Source: SZUA-35 sp037969565 (lineage in GTDB: Bacteria > Actinomycetota > Acidimicrobiia > Acidimicrobiales > SZUA-35). Taken from it: 39,571 nt of DNA. The DNA lies in contig JBBKXQ010000070.1 of NCBI GenBank assembly GCA_037969565.1, forward strand, positions 1-39,571, read 5' to 3'. The notes beneath the pieces were generated by a model. The model saw nothing but the letters and a program-made list of their open reading frames with translations. It made no database searches and was not told where the DNA came from. Each line of letters opens with the position of its first letter. Positions within the stretch are counted from its first letter, which is position 1. Position numbers and translations under genes: made by a program. Shown piece by piece: positions 7,900-15,768 of the stretch.

Positions 7900-9126
7900 T
7901 CAGACTTCTTCGGCATCCATCTGTTCGAGAGCGCCCGACTCGTCGAGTGCCTTGATCGCATGATCGAGCATGCGGGCCGTGCAGCCCGCCATCTCCACTG
8001 GCGGCGAGATCTCGGTGACGATTCGCTCGGCGATTGCGGCGAACACTGCGGCTGCTGGTCCGCCGTCGAGCGCGGCCGGTTTGCCGACGTCGCCCCCCTC
8101 GGAAACGCTCGGTTCGATTGGTACGGAGCCGATCAGAGGAACACCGGCCAACTCGGCCAACGCCATCCCGCCACCCGTTCCGAACAGCGGGTATTCCCGT
8201 CCGTCTTCGGTGATGAAGACCGTCATGTTCTCGATCACGCCCGCCACTCGAAGGTGGGACTTGCGGGCCATGGTGACGGCGCGAGCCGCAACTTTCTGAG
8301 CGCCGGTTGCCGGCGTGGTCACCACGATCATCTCAGCTCGGGGCAGCATTCGGGCCAGGCCCATCGCCACATCGCCGGTGCCGGGCGGCATGTCGATCAG
8401 GAGGTAGTCGAGGTCGTCGTTCCAGGCCACGTCTTCGAGGAAGTGCTGAACTGCCCGATTGAGCATCAGGCCACGCCACAGGAGCGCCGACTCTTCGTCT
8501 TCCACGAGAAATCCCATGGAAACAACATCGAGGCGGCCGGCACCGATGGACATCGAGTGGGGCTTGATCACCTGGCGGTCGCCGATGGTCTCGGCATCGA
8601 GCCGACCATCGAGGCCGAGCATGCGAGGAACCGAGAAACCCCAGATGTCGGCGTCGATCAAGCCGACGTTGAAACCCCGGTCGGCGAGTGCCGCGCTGAG
8701 GTTGACCGTGATCGACGACTTGCCGACTCCACCTTTGCCCGACGCAATGGCCAACACCCTCGTGGTCGGTGGAATGGCGGTTGCGCCTGCGCTGTCGGAG
8801 GCGTTCTTGCGGGCCCGCTCCATCGTGGCGGCTTTCTCGGTCGAATTGAGCTCGGTCCAGTCGATCGTGACCGACGCAACACCGGGCAGTGATTCGATTC
8901 GGGCTTTGGTGTCGTTCCGGATCTGGGCCCGTAACGGGCACCCCATCGTGGTGAGGGCGATCGTGATGATGACGGCACCGTCGGCGTCGATGGTGGCCCC
9001 TTTGGCCATCCCGAGATCAACGATGTCGCTTCCCAACTCGGGATCGATGACGCCACGCAGGACTTCCATCAAGTCGGCGGGGGTGGGTACGTCGACGGGA
9101 AACGAGGAGTGCGGCGTGTCGGCCAT
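7900..9126 (-). CDS. mrp: Mrp/NBP35-type Fe-S cluster carrier ATPase
   Basis: A 408-residue protein. The N-terminal MIP18/DUF59-like domain is at about residues 16-90 (VIDPELGSDIVDLGM, TMGCPLRAQI). A ParA/MinD-type P-loop ATPase follows, with deviant Walker A ASGKGGVGKSS at 128-138 and LIDMPPGTGD as Walker B-like text. Mrp/ApbC proteins bind and transfer [4Fe-4S] clusters. The CxxC found in many Mrp proteins is replaced by non-cysteine residues (VFITEDGRE); as I recall, actinobacterial Mrp proteins commonly lack it. A TAGACT box lies six bases before the ATG, pointing to leaderless transcription. The gene is divergent from the A-type Fe-S carrier gene, a functionally matching neighbour. Confidence 0.93.
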   Translation of the reverse strand: MADTPHSSFPVDVPTPADLMEVLRGVIDPELGSDIVDLGMAKGATIDADGAVIITIALTTMGCPLRAQIRNDTKARIESLPGVASVTIDWTELNSTEKAATMERARKNASDSAGATAIPPTTRVLAIASGKGGVGKSSITVNLSAALADRGFNVGLIDADIWGFSVPRMLGLDGRLDAETIGDRQVIKPHSMSIGAGRLDVVSMGFLVEDEESALLWRGLMLNRAVQHFLEDVAWNDDLDYLLIDMPPGTGDVAMGLARMLPRAEMIVVTTPATGAQKVAARAVTMARKSHLRVAGVIENMTVFITEDGREYPLFGTGGGMALAELAGVPLIGSVPIEPSVSEGGDVGKPAALDGGPAAAVFAAIAERIVTEISPPVEMAGCTARMLDHAIKALDESGALEQMDAEEV

Positions 9127-9132
9127 GTCGGA

Positions 9133-9138
9133 AGTCTA
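9133..9138 (-). promoter_or_regulatory. Putative leaderless -10 box (TAGACT) of mrp
   Basis: Minus-strand TAGACT stands six bases before the mrp ATG, with no ribosome binding site between. Confidence 0.5.
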
Positions 9139-9325
9139 CGAGCGATCCCTGACCGCCCGAGTCCGGGGGTCGGTGCTCTCGTCGCGCCAGCGGTTGTTCA
9201 GCCGAGGATTCGGTCGCTGCCCTGGTCGAAACAATTGGCTGCTCAAAACAATCGGGCCCGAGGTGAAATGCAGAGGCGGTCAGGAACGTTGTACGCTTGA
9301 CCACCATTCATACGCAGTTGACGTC

Positions 9326-9372
9326 TGGCTTTGTGTTCGTGAAAGCCAAAACCTGACGCTGCACTGGCTTTC
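9326..9372 (+). promoter_or_regulatory. Three-arm alternative hairpin leader before the A-type Fe-S carrier gene
   Basis: Arm 1 TGGCTTT (9326-9332), arm 2 AAAGCCA (9342-9348) and arm 3 TGGCTTT (9365-9371) let arm 2 pair with either arm 1 (7 bp, 9-base loop) or arm 3 (8 bp with the flanking G/C, 16-base loop). Arm 3 ends just before the GAGAGG ribosome binding site at 9373-9378. The geometry resembles a switch, but no ligand or known family is recognised. Confidence 0.35.
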
Positions 9373-9384
9373 GAGAGGTCTGCC

Positions 9385-9708
9385 GTGATCACAGTCACCG
9401 AAAACGCTTCCCACAAAGTGAAAGAACTCCTGGAGAAGGAGGGCGAAGAAGGTTTGGCCCTGCGCGTCGCGGTCCGTCCCGGTGGTTGCTCCGGATTCAG
9501 CTACGAGATGTTCTTCGACGCCGACTTCGCGGCCGATGATCTCGCTGAAGAGCAGGCCAACGGAGTACGCATCGTCATCGATCAGACGAGCGCCACGATG
9601 CTCACCGGCGCCACGCTGGATTACAAAGACGGTCTGCAACAGACCGGATTCTCGATCGACAACCCGAATGCCCAGCGCAGCTGCGGTTGCGGCCAGTCCT
9701 TCAGCTGA
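9385..9708 (+). CDS. erpA: A-type Fe-S cluster carrier (HesB/IscA/ErpA family)
   Basis: A 107-residue protein with the complete A-type carrier signature: Cys35 in GGCSGFSY and the C-terminal pair Cys100/Cys102 in SCGCGQSF. These three cysteines bind and deliver [2Fe-2S] or [4Fe-4S] clusters to client proteins. GTG start; GAGAGG precedes it by a few bases. The gene is monocistronic, followed by a hairpin with a T-rich tail. Its divergent neighbour is mrp, another cluster carrier. The choice of ErpA over IscA/SufA names is by convention for actinobacteria lacking an isc cluster and is not proven here. Confidence 0.92.
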   Translation: MITVTENASHKVKELLEKEGEEGLALRVAVRPGGCSGFSYEMFFDADFAADDLAEEQANGVRIVIDQTSATMLTGATLDYKDGLQQTGFSIDNPNAQRSCGCGQSFS

Positions 9709-9734
9709 CACCCACCAATCCTTTCCATCCCTCT

Positions 9735-9759
9735 CCCGGAAGCTCTCCGGGCCTGTTTT
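9735..9759 (+). terminator. Rho-independent terminator after erpA
   Basis: CCCGGA-agctc-TCCGGG stem-loop followed by CCTGTTTT, 26 bases after the erpA stop. Confidence 0.65.
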
Positions 9760-9787
9760 CCTCCTAGAACTTCACCGCTCCGATGTC

Positions 9788-9813
9788 GAGGCCGCTCCGA
9801 AGGGGGCGGCCTC
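9788..9813 (-). terminator. Hairpin after the thioredoxin-fold lipoprotein gene
   Basis: GAGGCCGC/GCGGCCTC inverted repeat (8 bp, 10-base loop) begins seven bases beyond the stop codon on the minus strand. It lacks a U-run. Confidence 0.45.
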
Positions 9814-9820
9814 CGTCGGT

Positions 9821-10777
9821 TCAGGCGATGGCGGCGAGCGCCACTTCGAGTTCGGAGCGGTCGAAGATGTTGTCGATCCGTTCCACCAGCGTCCCCGAGC
9901 GGTCGACCAGAAACAGCGCCGGCTCGAACTCGAGACCGAGTTGGGCGAACTCCTTCATCGGACGAATGTCGGGATCGGCGATGTTGCCGTTGACCTCGTT
10001 GGTGTTTTCGTAGACCTCGAGATGCACGGGAACCACCGACGGAAAGTTCGGAGCCGCTTCGATGAGAACGTCGAGGACCGGACCGCAATAGGCCGTGGCG
10101 CAGTAGGCCGGACTGGCAATCAGAAACGCCATCGGCTCTGCGGCGGCCAAGACGTCGGCCACGGTGCGGGTGTGGAAGGCGCAAGGCCCGTCGAACTTGG
10201 TGCAGATCTGCTCGACTGCACCGGGCGCTGCGATCGTGGGGGTGTCGAGCGCCGGGAACGCGGCGCCGGGCAAAATGACGCTGATGTCTGCTGGGTCGAA
10301 GGCCTGGACCGGGACCGACACCTCCTCGTCGCCGATCATCACGATGATGTCGTAGATCCCGGGCTCGGGCAGGGTGGTTCTGAGGGGGAAGTAACGAGCG
10401 ATGTCGCTGTGCTGGTGCCCTTCGGCCGGGGAATCCGTTGGATGGTCGTGGGCGACCAGACGAGAAGGCACCTGCACTTCGTTGACGAGTCGGTCGCCGA
10501 ACATGATCCGAGCCGTGACGATCGCCGTCTCCGCGACTGCTACGGATCCGTTGTCGAGGAGCCCAAACGGCAGCCGCTGTTCGATCCCCGCCGCCGTCAC
10601 GCCATCGGTGCTGAACAACCGAACAAGTTCCAATCGGCCGGATTGAGCACTCGACCCAGCTCCGGCCGGGCCGTCATCGGCTGACGACGTGCAGCCCGGC
10701 CCGAACACGGCCAAGCCGGCGCCGACGATGCCGACTTCGGTCATGAACTGTCGTCGGCTTCGGAGATCACGGGGCAC
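9821..10777 (-). CDS. Exported thioredoxin-fold lipoprotein with twin-arginine-type signal
   Basis: A 318-residue protein. From the GTG at 10777 the N-terminus carries a twin-arginine-like SRRQF (7-11), a hydrophobic run and a candidate lipobox ending at Cys29 (FGPGC), so it is probably a Tat-exported lipoprotein. The C-terminal half resembles a thioredoxin/TlpA fold: a strand (AFLIASPAYC), a cysteine pair C226-x4-C231 followed by GPVLDVL, and a late PALFLVDRSGTLVERI. The spacing is CxxxxC rather than CxxC. Cys192 and Cys199 may form a second pair. The open frame runs far upstream of 10777, but that part is antisense to the next gene. A TACGGT box lies eight bases before the GTG. Substrate unknown. 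Confidence 0.8.
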   Translation of the reverse strand: MPRDLRSRRQFMTEVGIVGAGLAVFGPGCTSSADDGPAGAGSSAQSGRLELVRLFSTDGVTAAGIEQRLPFGLLDNGSVAVAETAIVTARIMFGDRLVNEVQVPSRLVAHDHPTDSPAEGHQHSDIARYFPLRTTLPEPGIYDIIVMIGDEEVSVPVQAFDPADISVILPGAAFPALDTPTIAAPGAVEQICTKFDGPCAFHTRTVADVLAAAEPMAFLIASPAYCATAYCGPVLDVLIEAAPNFPSVVPVHLEVYENTNEVNGNIADPDIRPMKEFAQLGLEFEPALFLVDRSGTLVERIDNIFDRSELEVALAAIA

Positions 10778-10785
10778 GACGGCGA

Positions 10786-10795
10786 ACCGTATCCT
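10786..10795. promoter_or_regulatory. Overlapping divergent -10 boxes of the lipoprotein and Mo-hydroxylase-like genes
   Basis: Minus-strand TACGGT (10791-10786) lies eight bases before the lipoprotein GTG. Plus-strand TATCCT (10790-10795) lies six bases before the GTG at 10802. The two hexamers share two bases, so polymerase could load in only one direction at a time. Both genes would be leaderless. Confidence 0.45.
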
Positions 10796-10801
10796 CGACG
10801 A

Positions 10802-12463
10802 GTGCCCGAAGGTCAGCGCTACCAACCCACCGATGGTTCTGCTTCGCGCCTGGCCTCGGCCGACGTCGGCACCGAACGAGCATCGGCCTCGGCCGGGCGA
10901 CGGATCGTTCTCACCGTCGACGGGGTCACGCACGAGATCGACGATCGCGGCGACACCCTGCTGGACGTCTTGCGACACGAGTTGGGCATCACCTCGGCCA
11001 AGGATGGGTGCAGTCCGCAGGGTCAGTGCGGCTGCTGCACCGTCCTCGTCGACGGCCAGCCCCGGGTCGCCTGTGTCACACCGGCCCGTCGAGTCAACGG
11101 GCGCACCGTCACCACCCTGGACGGCCTCGATCCCGACCGCCGAACGGCGTGGGGTGACGCCTTCTGCGCCTCGGGCGGAAGTCAGTGTGGGTTCTGCACG
11201 CCGGGAATCATCGTCCGCCTCGATGCGCTGGACGCCAAGGCGGCAGACGACGACTTCCGGCCCGACAAAGCGGCGGTCGATCAGGCGCTTCTCGCCCACC
11301 TGTGTCGGTGCACCGGCTGGCAAACCGTCCACGAGGCGTGGGACCGGTTCGGCCGGGCTGAGGTGCAGCCCATCGATCCCGCAAGTCGTGATCTGGTGGC
11401 AGCCTCCCGCCGGGCCGAGATCGAAGGGGGCACGGCACAGCGGATTCATCCCGATGTTGCTCTCGGACGCGGCGGTTTTGCCGCCGACACGGCGCCGGCA
11501 GGGTCGCTGATCGCCATGCCCGACGACAACGGTGAATGGGTCGTTGCGTCGACCGCAGCCGCGGCACGAGCCGGACGGGTGCAAGGGCGCCGAACCACGA
11601 TCGAGCCTTCGTGGCCGATCGCCGTTCCCCAACCGGCGGGCCAGCCATGGGTCGCCACACTCCGTACCACATGGGTCGAACCCGCCTATCTCGAAACCGA
11701 TGCCGCCTGGTGTGAACCGGGGGGAGAGCCATCGTCTCCGCTGGCGAACGGCGGGGCCTTCGGCGGCAAGGTCGATTCCGGTGTGGGGTCGGTCGCCCGT
11801 CGCTTGGCCGACGAACACGGCCAACCCGTTCTGGCGTTGGCCAGCCGTGAGCACACCGTGAAGGCCGGCCCGAAGCGGCCGCCGGTGGCAGGCGGGATCC
11901 GAGCCGACGGCACTGGTGTGCTCCGAGTCGTCGCCACGCCCGGCGTCATCGATGCGATCACCAAGGTGGCCCCGGGTCTCGAGGTGCAGCCTGTGATGGT
12001 TCACGGTCCGACCACGTCGTCGTCGATCCGAGCGGCCGGCTGGGCCGAGGCCTTGATTCTGATGGCCGGAGCCACTGGTGAGATCGGCGAGATCACGTCC
12101 CCATCGGGGGCCAGGGCGTCGGCCCGCATCTCCGCCGACGGAATCCATGTCTCGGTTCGCTGCGGCGACCCCCTCGACGAAGTCATTCTTCGTTCGTACT
12201 GCATCGGCGCCGCTCACATGGCCTGGTCATGGCTCACCAGCGAGGCGTTGGCTGTCGACGATGACGGAGCAATCCACGACCTCACCATTCGTAGCTTCGG
12301 TGTGCTCCGAGCGGTTGACACGCCGCCGATTCATGTCGAGATCGAACCCGACGACGGTGAACCCGTGAATGGCTCGGATGCGGTGTTCGCCGCCGTCGCC
12401 GCCGCAGGCTGGATCGCTTCGGGCTGCAAGCAGGACTGGCCGGTCGGTACGATCGAGCCATGA
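10802..12463 (+). CDS. Fusion of [2Fe-2S] subunit with a truncated molybdopterin-binding domain (xanthine dehydrogenase/aldehyde oxidase family)
   Basis: A 553-residue protein. Residues about 33-180 form a complete Mo-hydroxylase iron-sulfur subunit: plant-type ferredoxin cluster cysteines in DGCSPQGQCGCC (C70, C76, C79) and C91, then the second cluster C129-GFC132 and LCRC (168, 170). The rest resembles only part of the molybdopterin subunit: VEPAYLE near 292-298, NGGAFGGK at 316-323 and a C-terminal segment with TPPIHVEIE. No FAD domain and no N-terminal hammerhead region are present. The usual catalytic GVGE near the C-terminus seems to read NGSD, so redox catalysis on purines or aldehydes is doubtful. 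Its stop overlaps ridA (ATGA). A TATCCT box lies six bases before the GTG start. Confidence 0.8.
   Translation: MPEGQRYQPTDGSASRLASADVGTERASASAGRRIVLTVDGVTHEIDDRGDTLLDVLRHELGITSAKDGCSPQGQCGCCTVLVDGQPRVACVTPARRVNGRTVTTLDGLDPDRRTAWGDAFCASGGSQCGFCTPGIIVRLDALDAKAADDDFRPDKAAVDQALLAHLCRCTGWQTVHEAWDRFGRAEVQPIDPASRDLVAASRRAEIEGGTAQRIHPDVALGRGGFAADTAPAGSLIAMPDDNGEWVVASTAAAARAGRVQGRRTTIEPSWPIAVPQPAGQPWVATLRTTWVEPAYLETDAAWCEPGGEPSSPLANGGAFGGKVDSGVGSVARRLADEHGQPVLALASREHTVKAGPKRPPVAGGIRADGTGVLRVVATPGVIDAITKVAPGLEVQPVMVHGPTTSSSIRAAGWAEALILMAGATGEIGEITSPSGARASARISADGIHVSVRCGDPLDEVILRSYCIGAAHMAWSWLTSEALAVDDDGAIHDLTIRSFGVLRAVDTPPIHVEIEPDDGEPVNGSDAVFAAVAAAGWIASGCKQDWPVGTIEP
12448..12453 (+). promoter_or_regulatory. 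Putative leaderless -10 box (TACGAT) of ridA
   Basis: TACGAT ends six bases before the ridA ATG, inside the end of the upstream gene. A loose CTGCAA -35 candidate lies 18 bases further up. ridA may therefore have its own transcript as well as read-through. Confidence 0.4.
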
Positions 12464-12807
12464 CAAAGCCCGTAGGTCCGTACACCCCCGTGGTCAAAGC
12501 CGGACCGTGGATCATCACATCCGGTCAAGTCGGCATCGCTGACGGCTCGCTCGTCGATGGCGGATTCGAACCACAGTTGAGGCAAGCGCTGGCCAACCTC
12601 TCGAGCCTGCTCGAAGGGCAGGGGGCGAGCCTCGGTGATGTCACCAAGACCACGGTCTTCCTCACCTCGATGGACGATTACGCCGAGATGAACCGGATCT
12701 ACATCGAGATCTTCGGCGATCATCGGCCGGCCCGATCCGCGGTCGCGGTCAAGGAGCTCCCGATCGGAGCCGTGGTCGAGATCGAAGCGTCTGCCTACAT
12801 GGGCTGA
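12460..12807 (+). CDS. ridA: RidA/YjgF family enamine-imine deaminase
   Basis: A 115-residue Rid-family protein. It shows the N-terminal VGPYTPVVKAG with the GQVG strand, the helix QLRQALANLSSLLEGQGASLGDVTK (about 39-64), and the C-terminal PARSAVAVKELPIGAVVEIEA containing the RSAV arginine and the late Glu typical of RidA. RidA hydrolyses reactive 2-aminoacrylate and other enamines released by PLP enzymes. The ATG overlaps the stop of the Mo-hydroxylase-like fusion (ATGA). Pairing with a purine/aldehyde-type oxidase relative may point to N-heterocycle catabolism, but that is only inference. Confidence 0.93.
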   Translation: MTKPVGPYTPVVKAGPWIITSGQVGIADGSLVDGGFEPQLRQALANLSSLLEGQGASLGDVTKTTVFLTSMDDYAEMNRIYIEIFGDHRPARSAVAVKELPIGAVVEIEASAYMG

Positions 12808-12858
12808 TCGGGCTCTCACCCTCGTTCTCGGATGGGGCATTGAGGCCGCAGGTCGTGG

Positions 12859-12864
12859 CACACT
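12859..12864 (+). promoter_or_regulatory. Putative leaderless -10 box (CACACT) of the 52-residue membrane peptide
   Basis: CACACT ends seven bases before the GTG at 12872, within GGCACACTGT. The same ten-base string precedes the acyl-CoA synthetase gene at 15755-15764. Confidence 0.35.
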
Positions 12865-12871
12865 GTCGATC

Positions 12872-13030
12872 GTGATTGGTGCCTTGATTCTTGCGTTCGT
12901 GATCGTGGTCGTGATCCCCGTGGGGTTCCTCATGTCGATGGCCGTCGTGTCGGCGATCTTCGGGTTCGCCCTGAAGACCAACGCCGAGGCCGAGAACGCC
13001 GACAGCGAACTCATCGACTGCAATTACTGA
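12872..13030 (+). CDS. Small single-pass membrane protein (52 residues)
   Basis: A short frame starting at GTG and ending with TGA at 13028-13030. Residues about 3-34 are strongly hydrophobic (LILAFVIVVVIPVGFLMSM followed by VVSAIFGFAL), enough for one long or two short membrane helices. The acidic tail has NAEAENADSELID. No SD is seen, but a CACACT box stands seven bases upstream. It sits alone between ridA and serS, with serS beginning 34 bases after its stop. No function can be assigned. Coding is supported by the clean hydrophobic/acidic organisation and codon choice. Confidence 0.6.
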   Translation: MIGALILAFVIVVVIPVGFLMSMAVVSAIFGFALKTNAEAENADSELIDCNY

Positions 13031-13052
13031 GTTCCTCGCAGGGTCACGCCTG

Positions 13053-13058
13053 TAGCGT
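13053..13058 (+). promoter_or_regulatory. Putative leaderless -10 box (TAGCGT) of serS
   Basis: TAGCGT lies six bases before the serS GTG. No ribosome binding site is visible. Confidence 0.45.
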
Positions 13059-13064
13059 TTCGGC

Positions 13065-14318
13065 GTGATTGATCTTCGCCAGCTCAGAGACGACGATGCC
13101 TATCGCATCGGTATGGCCAACAAGGGCGCCGATCAGGCGGAGATCGATGCCGTGCTGTCCGCCGATTCGGTATGGCGGGAATCTCTCGGAGCGGTCGAGG
13201 AGAAGCGGGCCGAGGCCAACGCCGCGTCCAAGGAAATCGGTCGCTCCGCTCCCGAAGAACGTGATGTCAAGAAGGCGGCCGCCAAGTCGCTCAAAGACGA
13301 ACTCAACGAACTCGAACTCGTCCACACCGCTGCCGATGGAGCCCTCAACGCGCTGACCCTCACACTCCCGAACCCGGCTCACGAGTCGGTCCCGGTTGGG
13401 GGCGAAAGCAACTTTCGGGTCGAGAAGGAGGTCGGTGAACGAGGGCCGGCTCCGGCAATGGATCACGCACAGATCGGCGAACACCTGGGGATTGTCGACA
13501 CCGAACGGGCCGTTCGGATGTCCGGTTCACGGTTCGCCTACATCCTCGGCGACGCGGTTCGCCTGCAGTTCGCCCTCATCCAGTACGTCATGAACAAGAC
13601 GATGGGCCATGGCTTCATTCCTGCCGTGGTGCCGGTTTTGGTTCGGGAAGAGATGATGGTCGACGCCGGATTCTTCCCGACCGATCGCAACCAGGTGTAC
13701 GAACTCGAGAAGGACGAACTCTTCCTCGTCGGCACCAGCGAGGTTGGTCTGGCCGGCCTTCACCGGGGCGAACGCCTCGACGAGGCCGAGCTGCCACTGC
13801 GATACGTGGGTTATTCGAGCTGCTTCCGACGTGAAGCGGGCACCTATGGCAAAGACACGGCCGGTCTCTTCCGACTGCACCAGTTCGACAAGGTCGAGAT
13901 GTTCGTCTATTCCTCGCCCGAGCGTTCGTGGGACGAACTCGAACTCCTTCGCTCCATCGAGGAGGAGACCTTCGCCGAACTCGAGATTCCGTATCGGGTG
14001 ATCACCGTTGCCTCCGGCGACCTCGGGAACGCGGCGGCCAAGAAATATGACATCGAGGCGTGGATCCCGAGCCAGCAGGAATATCGCGAAGTCACCAGCT
14101 GCTCCAACTACACCGACTACTCGGCGCGGCGAATGGGAACGCGGGTGAAGGGCGAGGACGGCACCCAGGTTCTCCACACCCTCAACGGCACCGCCTGTGC
14201 CATCGGACGAACGCTGCTATCTATTTTCGAGAACCATCAGCTGCCCGACGGAACGATCTCGGTTCCGGAGGTCCTGCGCCCGTATTGCGGCAATCTCGAG
14301 GTCATCGGCCCCCGTTGA
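13065..14318 (+). CDS. serS: Seryl-tRNA synthetase
   Basis: A 417-residue class II aminoacyl-tRNA synthetase. An N-terminal coiled-coil arm (about 28-100) grips the long variable arm of tRNA-Ser. The TSE motif is at 224-226, motif 2 (FRRE ... GLFRLHQFDKVEMF) at 254-280 and motif 3 (GRTLLSIFENHQ ... LRP) at 381-406. SerRS charges both tRNA-Ser and tRNA-Sec, so it supplies the Ser-tRNA(Sec) used by the SelA encoded here. The GTG start gives the conserved MIDLRQLRDD N-terminus and is preceded by TAGCGT at leaderless distance. Length is close to the usual 420-430. Confidence 0.97.
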   Translation: MIDLRQLRDDDAYRIGMANKGADQAEIDAVLSADSVWRESLGAVEEKRAEANAASKEIGRSAPEERDVKKAAAKSLKDELNELELVHTAADGALNALTLTLPNPAHESVPVGGESNFRVEKEVGERGPAPAMDHAQIGEHLGIVDTERAVRMSGSRFAYILGDAVRLQFALIQYVMNKTMGHGFIPAVVPVLVREEMMVDAGFFPTDRNQVYELEKDELFLVGTSEVGLAGLHRGERLDEAELPLRYVGYSSCFRREAGTYGKDTAGLFRLHQFDKVEMFVYSSPERSWDELELLRSIEEETFAELEIPYRVITVASGDLGNAAAKKYDIEAWIPSQQEYREVTSCSNYTDYSARRMGTRVKGEDGTQVLHTLNGTACAIGRTLLSIFENHQLPDGTISVPEVLRPYCGNLEVIGPR

Positions 14319-14398
14319 AACCCCTCATCCTCGCTGCAGTACCTGCCGACAATGAAGTTGGCACGACGTCAAAGACGCCGTCGTAAGGAGTGAAGCCC

Positions 14399-15685
14399 AT
14401 GGATGCGATGAGGCACCGAAGCCTGCACCAGACCGCGGTCGAACAGTTTCAGCGAGCCGCTGAGATCATCGACATCGAGGACCGCTATCGCAGCATTCTC
14501 TCGCACCCGAAGAACGAGGTGATCGTCAACTTCCCGGTGCAGATGGATGACGGAACCTGGCGAATGTTCCGCGGCTATCGAATCCAGCACAACAACCTGC
14601 TCGGTCCGTACAAGGGCGGCATCCGGTTCCATCCCGATGTCGACCTGGATGAGGTGAAGGCACTGGCCGCCTGGATGACCTTCAAGTGTGCACTCGTCGG
14701 CCTACCGCTCGGAGGGGCCAAGGGTGGTGTAACCCTGGATCCAAGGGACCATTCAGCCGAGGAACTCCAGCGTATTGTCCGAAGGTTCACCCATGCCCTC
14801 GGCTCCAACATCGGACCCGAGCACGACATTCCCGCTCCCGATGTGGGGACCAACAGCCAGACGATGGACTGGATCATGGACACCTACGCGAACGTGTCGG
14901 GTCCGATGAATCGACACATGGTGAAAGGTGTCGTCACCGGCAAGTCTCTCGCTTGCGGAGGTTCGCTGGGAAGAGAAGAAGCGACCGGCCAGGGCGTGTT
15001 GTACACACTCCGCCATTGGTGCGGGGAGACGGGGGAACGGCTCGACCAGCTGGCGATCGGGATCCAAGGCTTCGGAAACGTCGGTGGGCACTTTGCCCGC
15101 CTGGCTCACGAGGCCGGTTGTCAGATCACGGCCGTGAGTGACCACACGGGCACCTTGCTTGCCGAAAAGGGAGTTGACGTCCCTGCGCTGTGGGAATGGG
15201 TTGGTCTCCATGGCGGGATCACCGGTTTTGCCGACAGCCCGTTGGGCGTGGGAGCCGAGGAGGTCCCAACGGCAGATCTGTTCACCGCCGACATCGACGT
15301 GTTCGTCCCGGCGGCCCTCGAGAATCAGATCACCGCCGAGCGGGCCTACGCCCTCAACGCCCGTCTCGTCATCGAAGCCGCCAACGGCCCGACCACCCCC
15401 GAAGGTGAAGCCATTCTGGAGTCGAAGGGTGTCGAGGTGATCCCCGACATTCTCGCCAATGCCGGCGGCGTCATCGTTTCCTATTTCGAGTGGCTTCAGA
15501 ACAAGTCTGCTCGGGCGTGGTCGGCGGATGATGTCGATGAACGGCTGCGGACGATGCTGTGGGAGGCCAACGACAACGTGGTGTGCACCCGCCGCGAACT
15601 GGGCTGCACTCGACGGGAGGCGGCCTACGCCGTCGCACTCCGTCGCCTCGCCGCCGTGTACGACCGACGGGACATCTTTCCCTGA
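14399..15685 (+). CDS. gdhA: Glutamate dehydrogenase (Glu/Leu/Phe/Val dehydrogenase family)
   Basis: A 428-residue hexameric-type glutamate dehydrogenase: PYKGGIRFHP (70-79), the substrate lysine in AAWMTFKCAL, the catalytic lysine in GGAKGGV (about 108), and the dinucleotide-binding IQGFGNVGGHFA. It interconverts glutamate and 2-oxoglutarate plus ammonium with NAD(P). The ATG at 14399 is chosen because AAGGAG ends eight bases before it; the GTG at 14390 would overlap that site. Two glutamine synthetases and a GlnR-like regulator lie 3-6 kb downstream, making a nitrogen-assimilation neighbourhood. Cofactor preference cannot be read with confidence. Confidence 0.94.
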   Translation: MDAMRHRSLHQTAVEQFQRAAEIIDIEDRYRSILSHPKNEVIVNFPVQMDDGTWRMFRGYRIQHNNLLGPYKGGIRFHPDVDLDEVKALAAWMTFKCALVGLPLGGAKGGVTLDPRDHSAEELQRIVRRFTHALGSNIGPEHDIPAPDVGTNSQTMDWIMDTYANVSGPMNRHMVKGVVTGKSLACGGSLGREEATGQGVLYTLRHWCGETGERLDQLAIGIQGFGNVGGHFARLAHEAGCQITAVSDHTGTLLAEKGVDVPALWEWVGLHGGITGFADSPLGVGAEEVPTADLFTADIDVFVPAALENQITAERAYALNARLVIEAANGPTTPEGEAILESKGVEVIPDILANAGGVIVSYFEWLQNKSARAWSADDVDERLRTMLWEANDNVVCTRRELGCTRREAAYAVALRRLAAVYDRRDIFP

Positions 15686-15756
15686 TCTGACCGGACGCCG
15701 CCGATCTGTCGGGTTGGACTTCGTCGCAGACCATTTGCGAAATCTGTGTCGGCTGG

Positions 15757-15762
15757 CACACT
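15757..15762 (+). promoter_or_regulatory. Putative leaderless -10 box (CACACT) of the acyl-CoA synthetase gene
   Basis: CACACT ends six bases before the ATG at 15769. A TTTGCG -35 candidate lies at 15734-15739 with 17-base spacing. Confidence 0.4.
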
Positions 15763-15768
15763 GTGCGA

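Noticed and set aside
10778..12217. Long minus-strand open frame extending the lipoprotein gene to 798 codons
   Set aside because: The extension lies antisense to the iron-sulfur/molybdopterin fusion, has low-complexity Arg/Gly-rich translation without homology, and would remove the twin-arginine signal and lipobox from the N-terminus.
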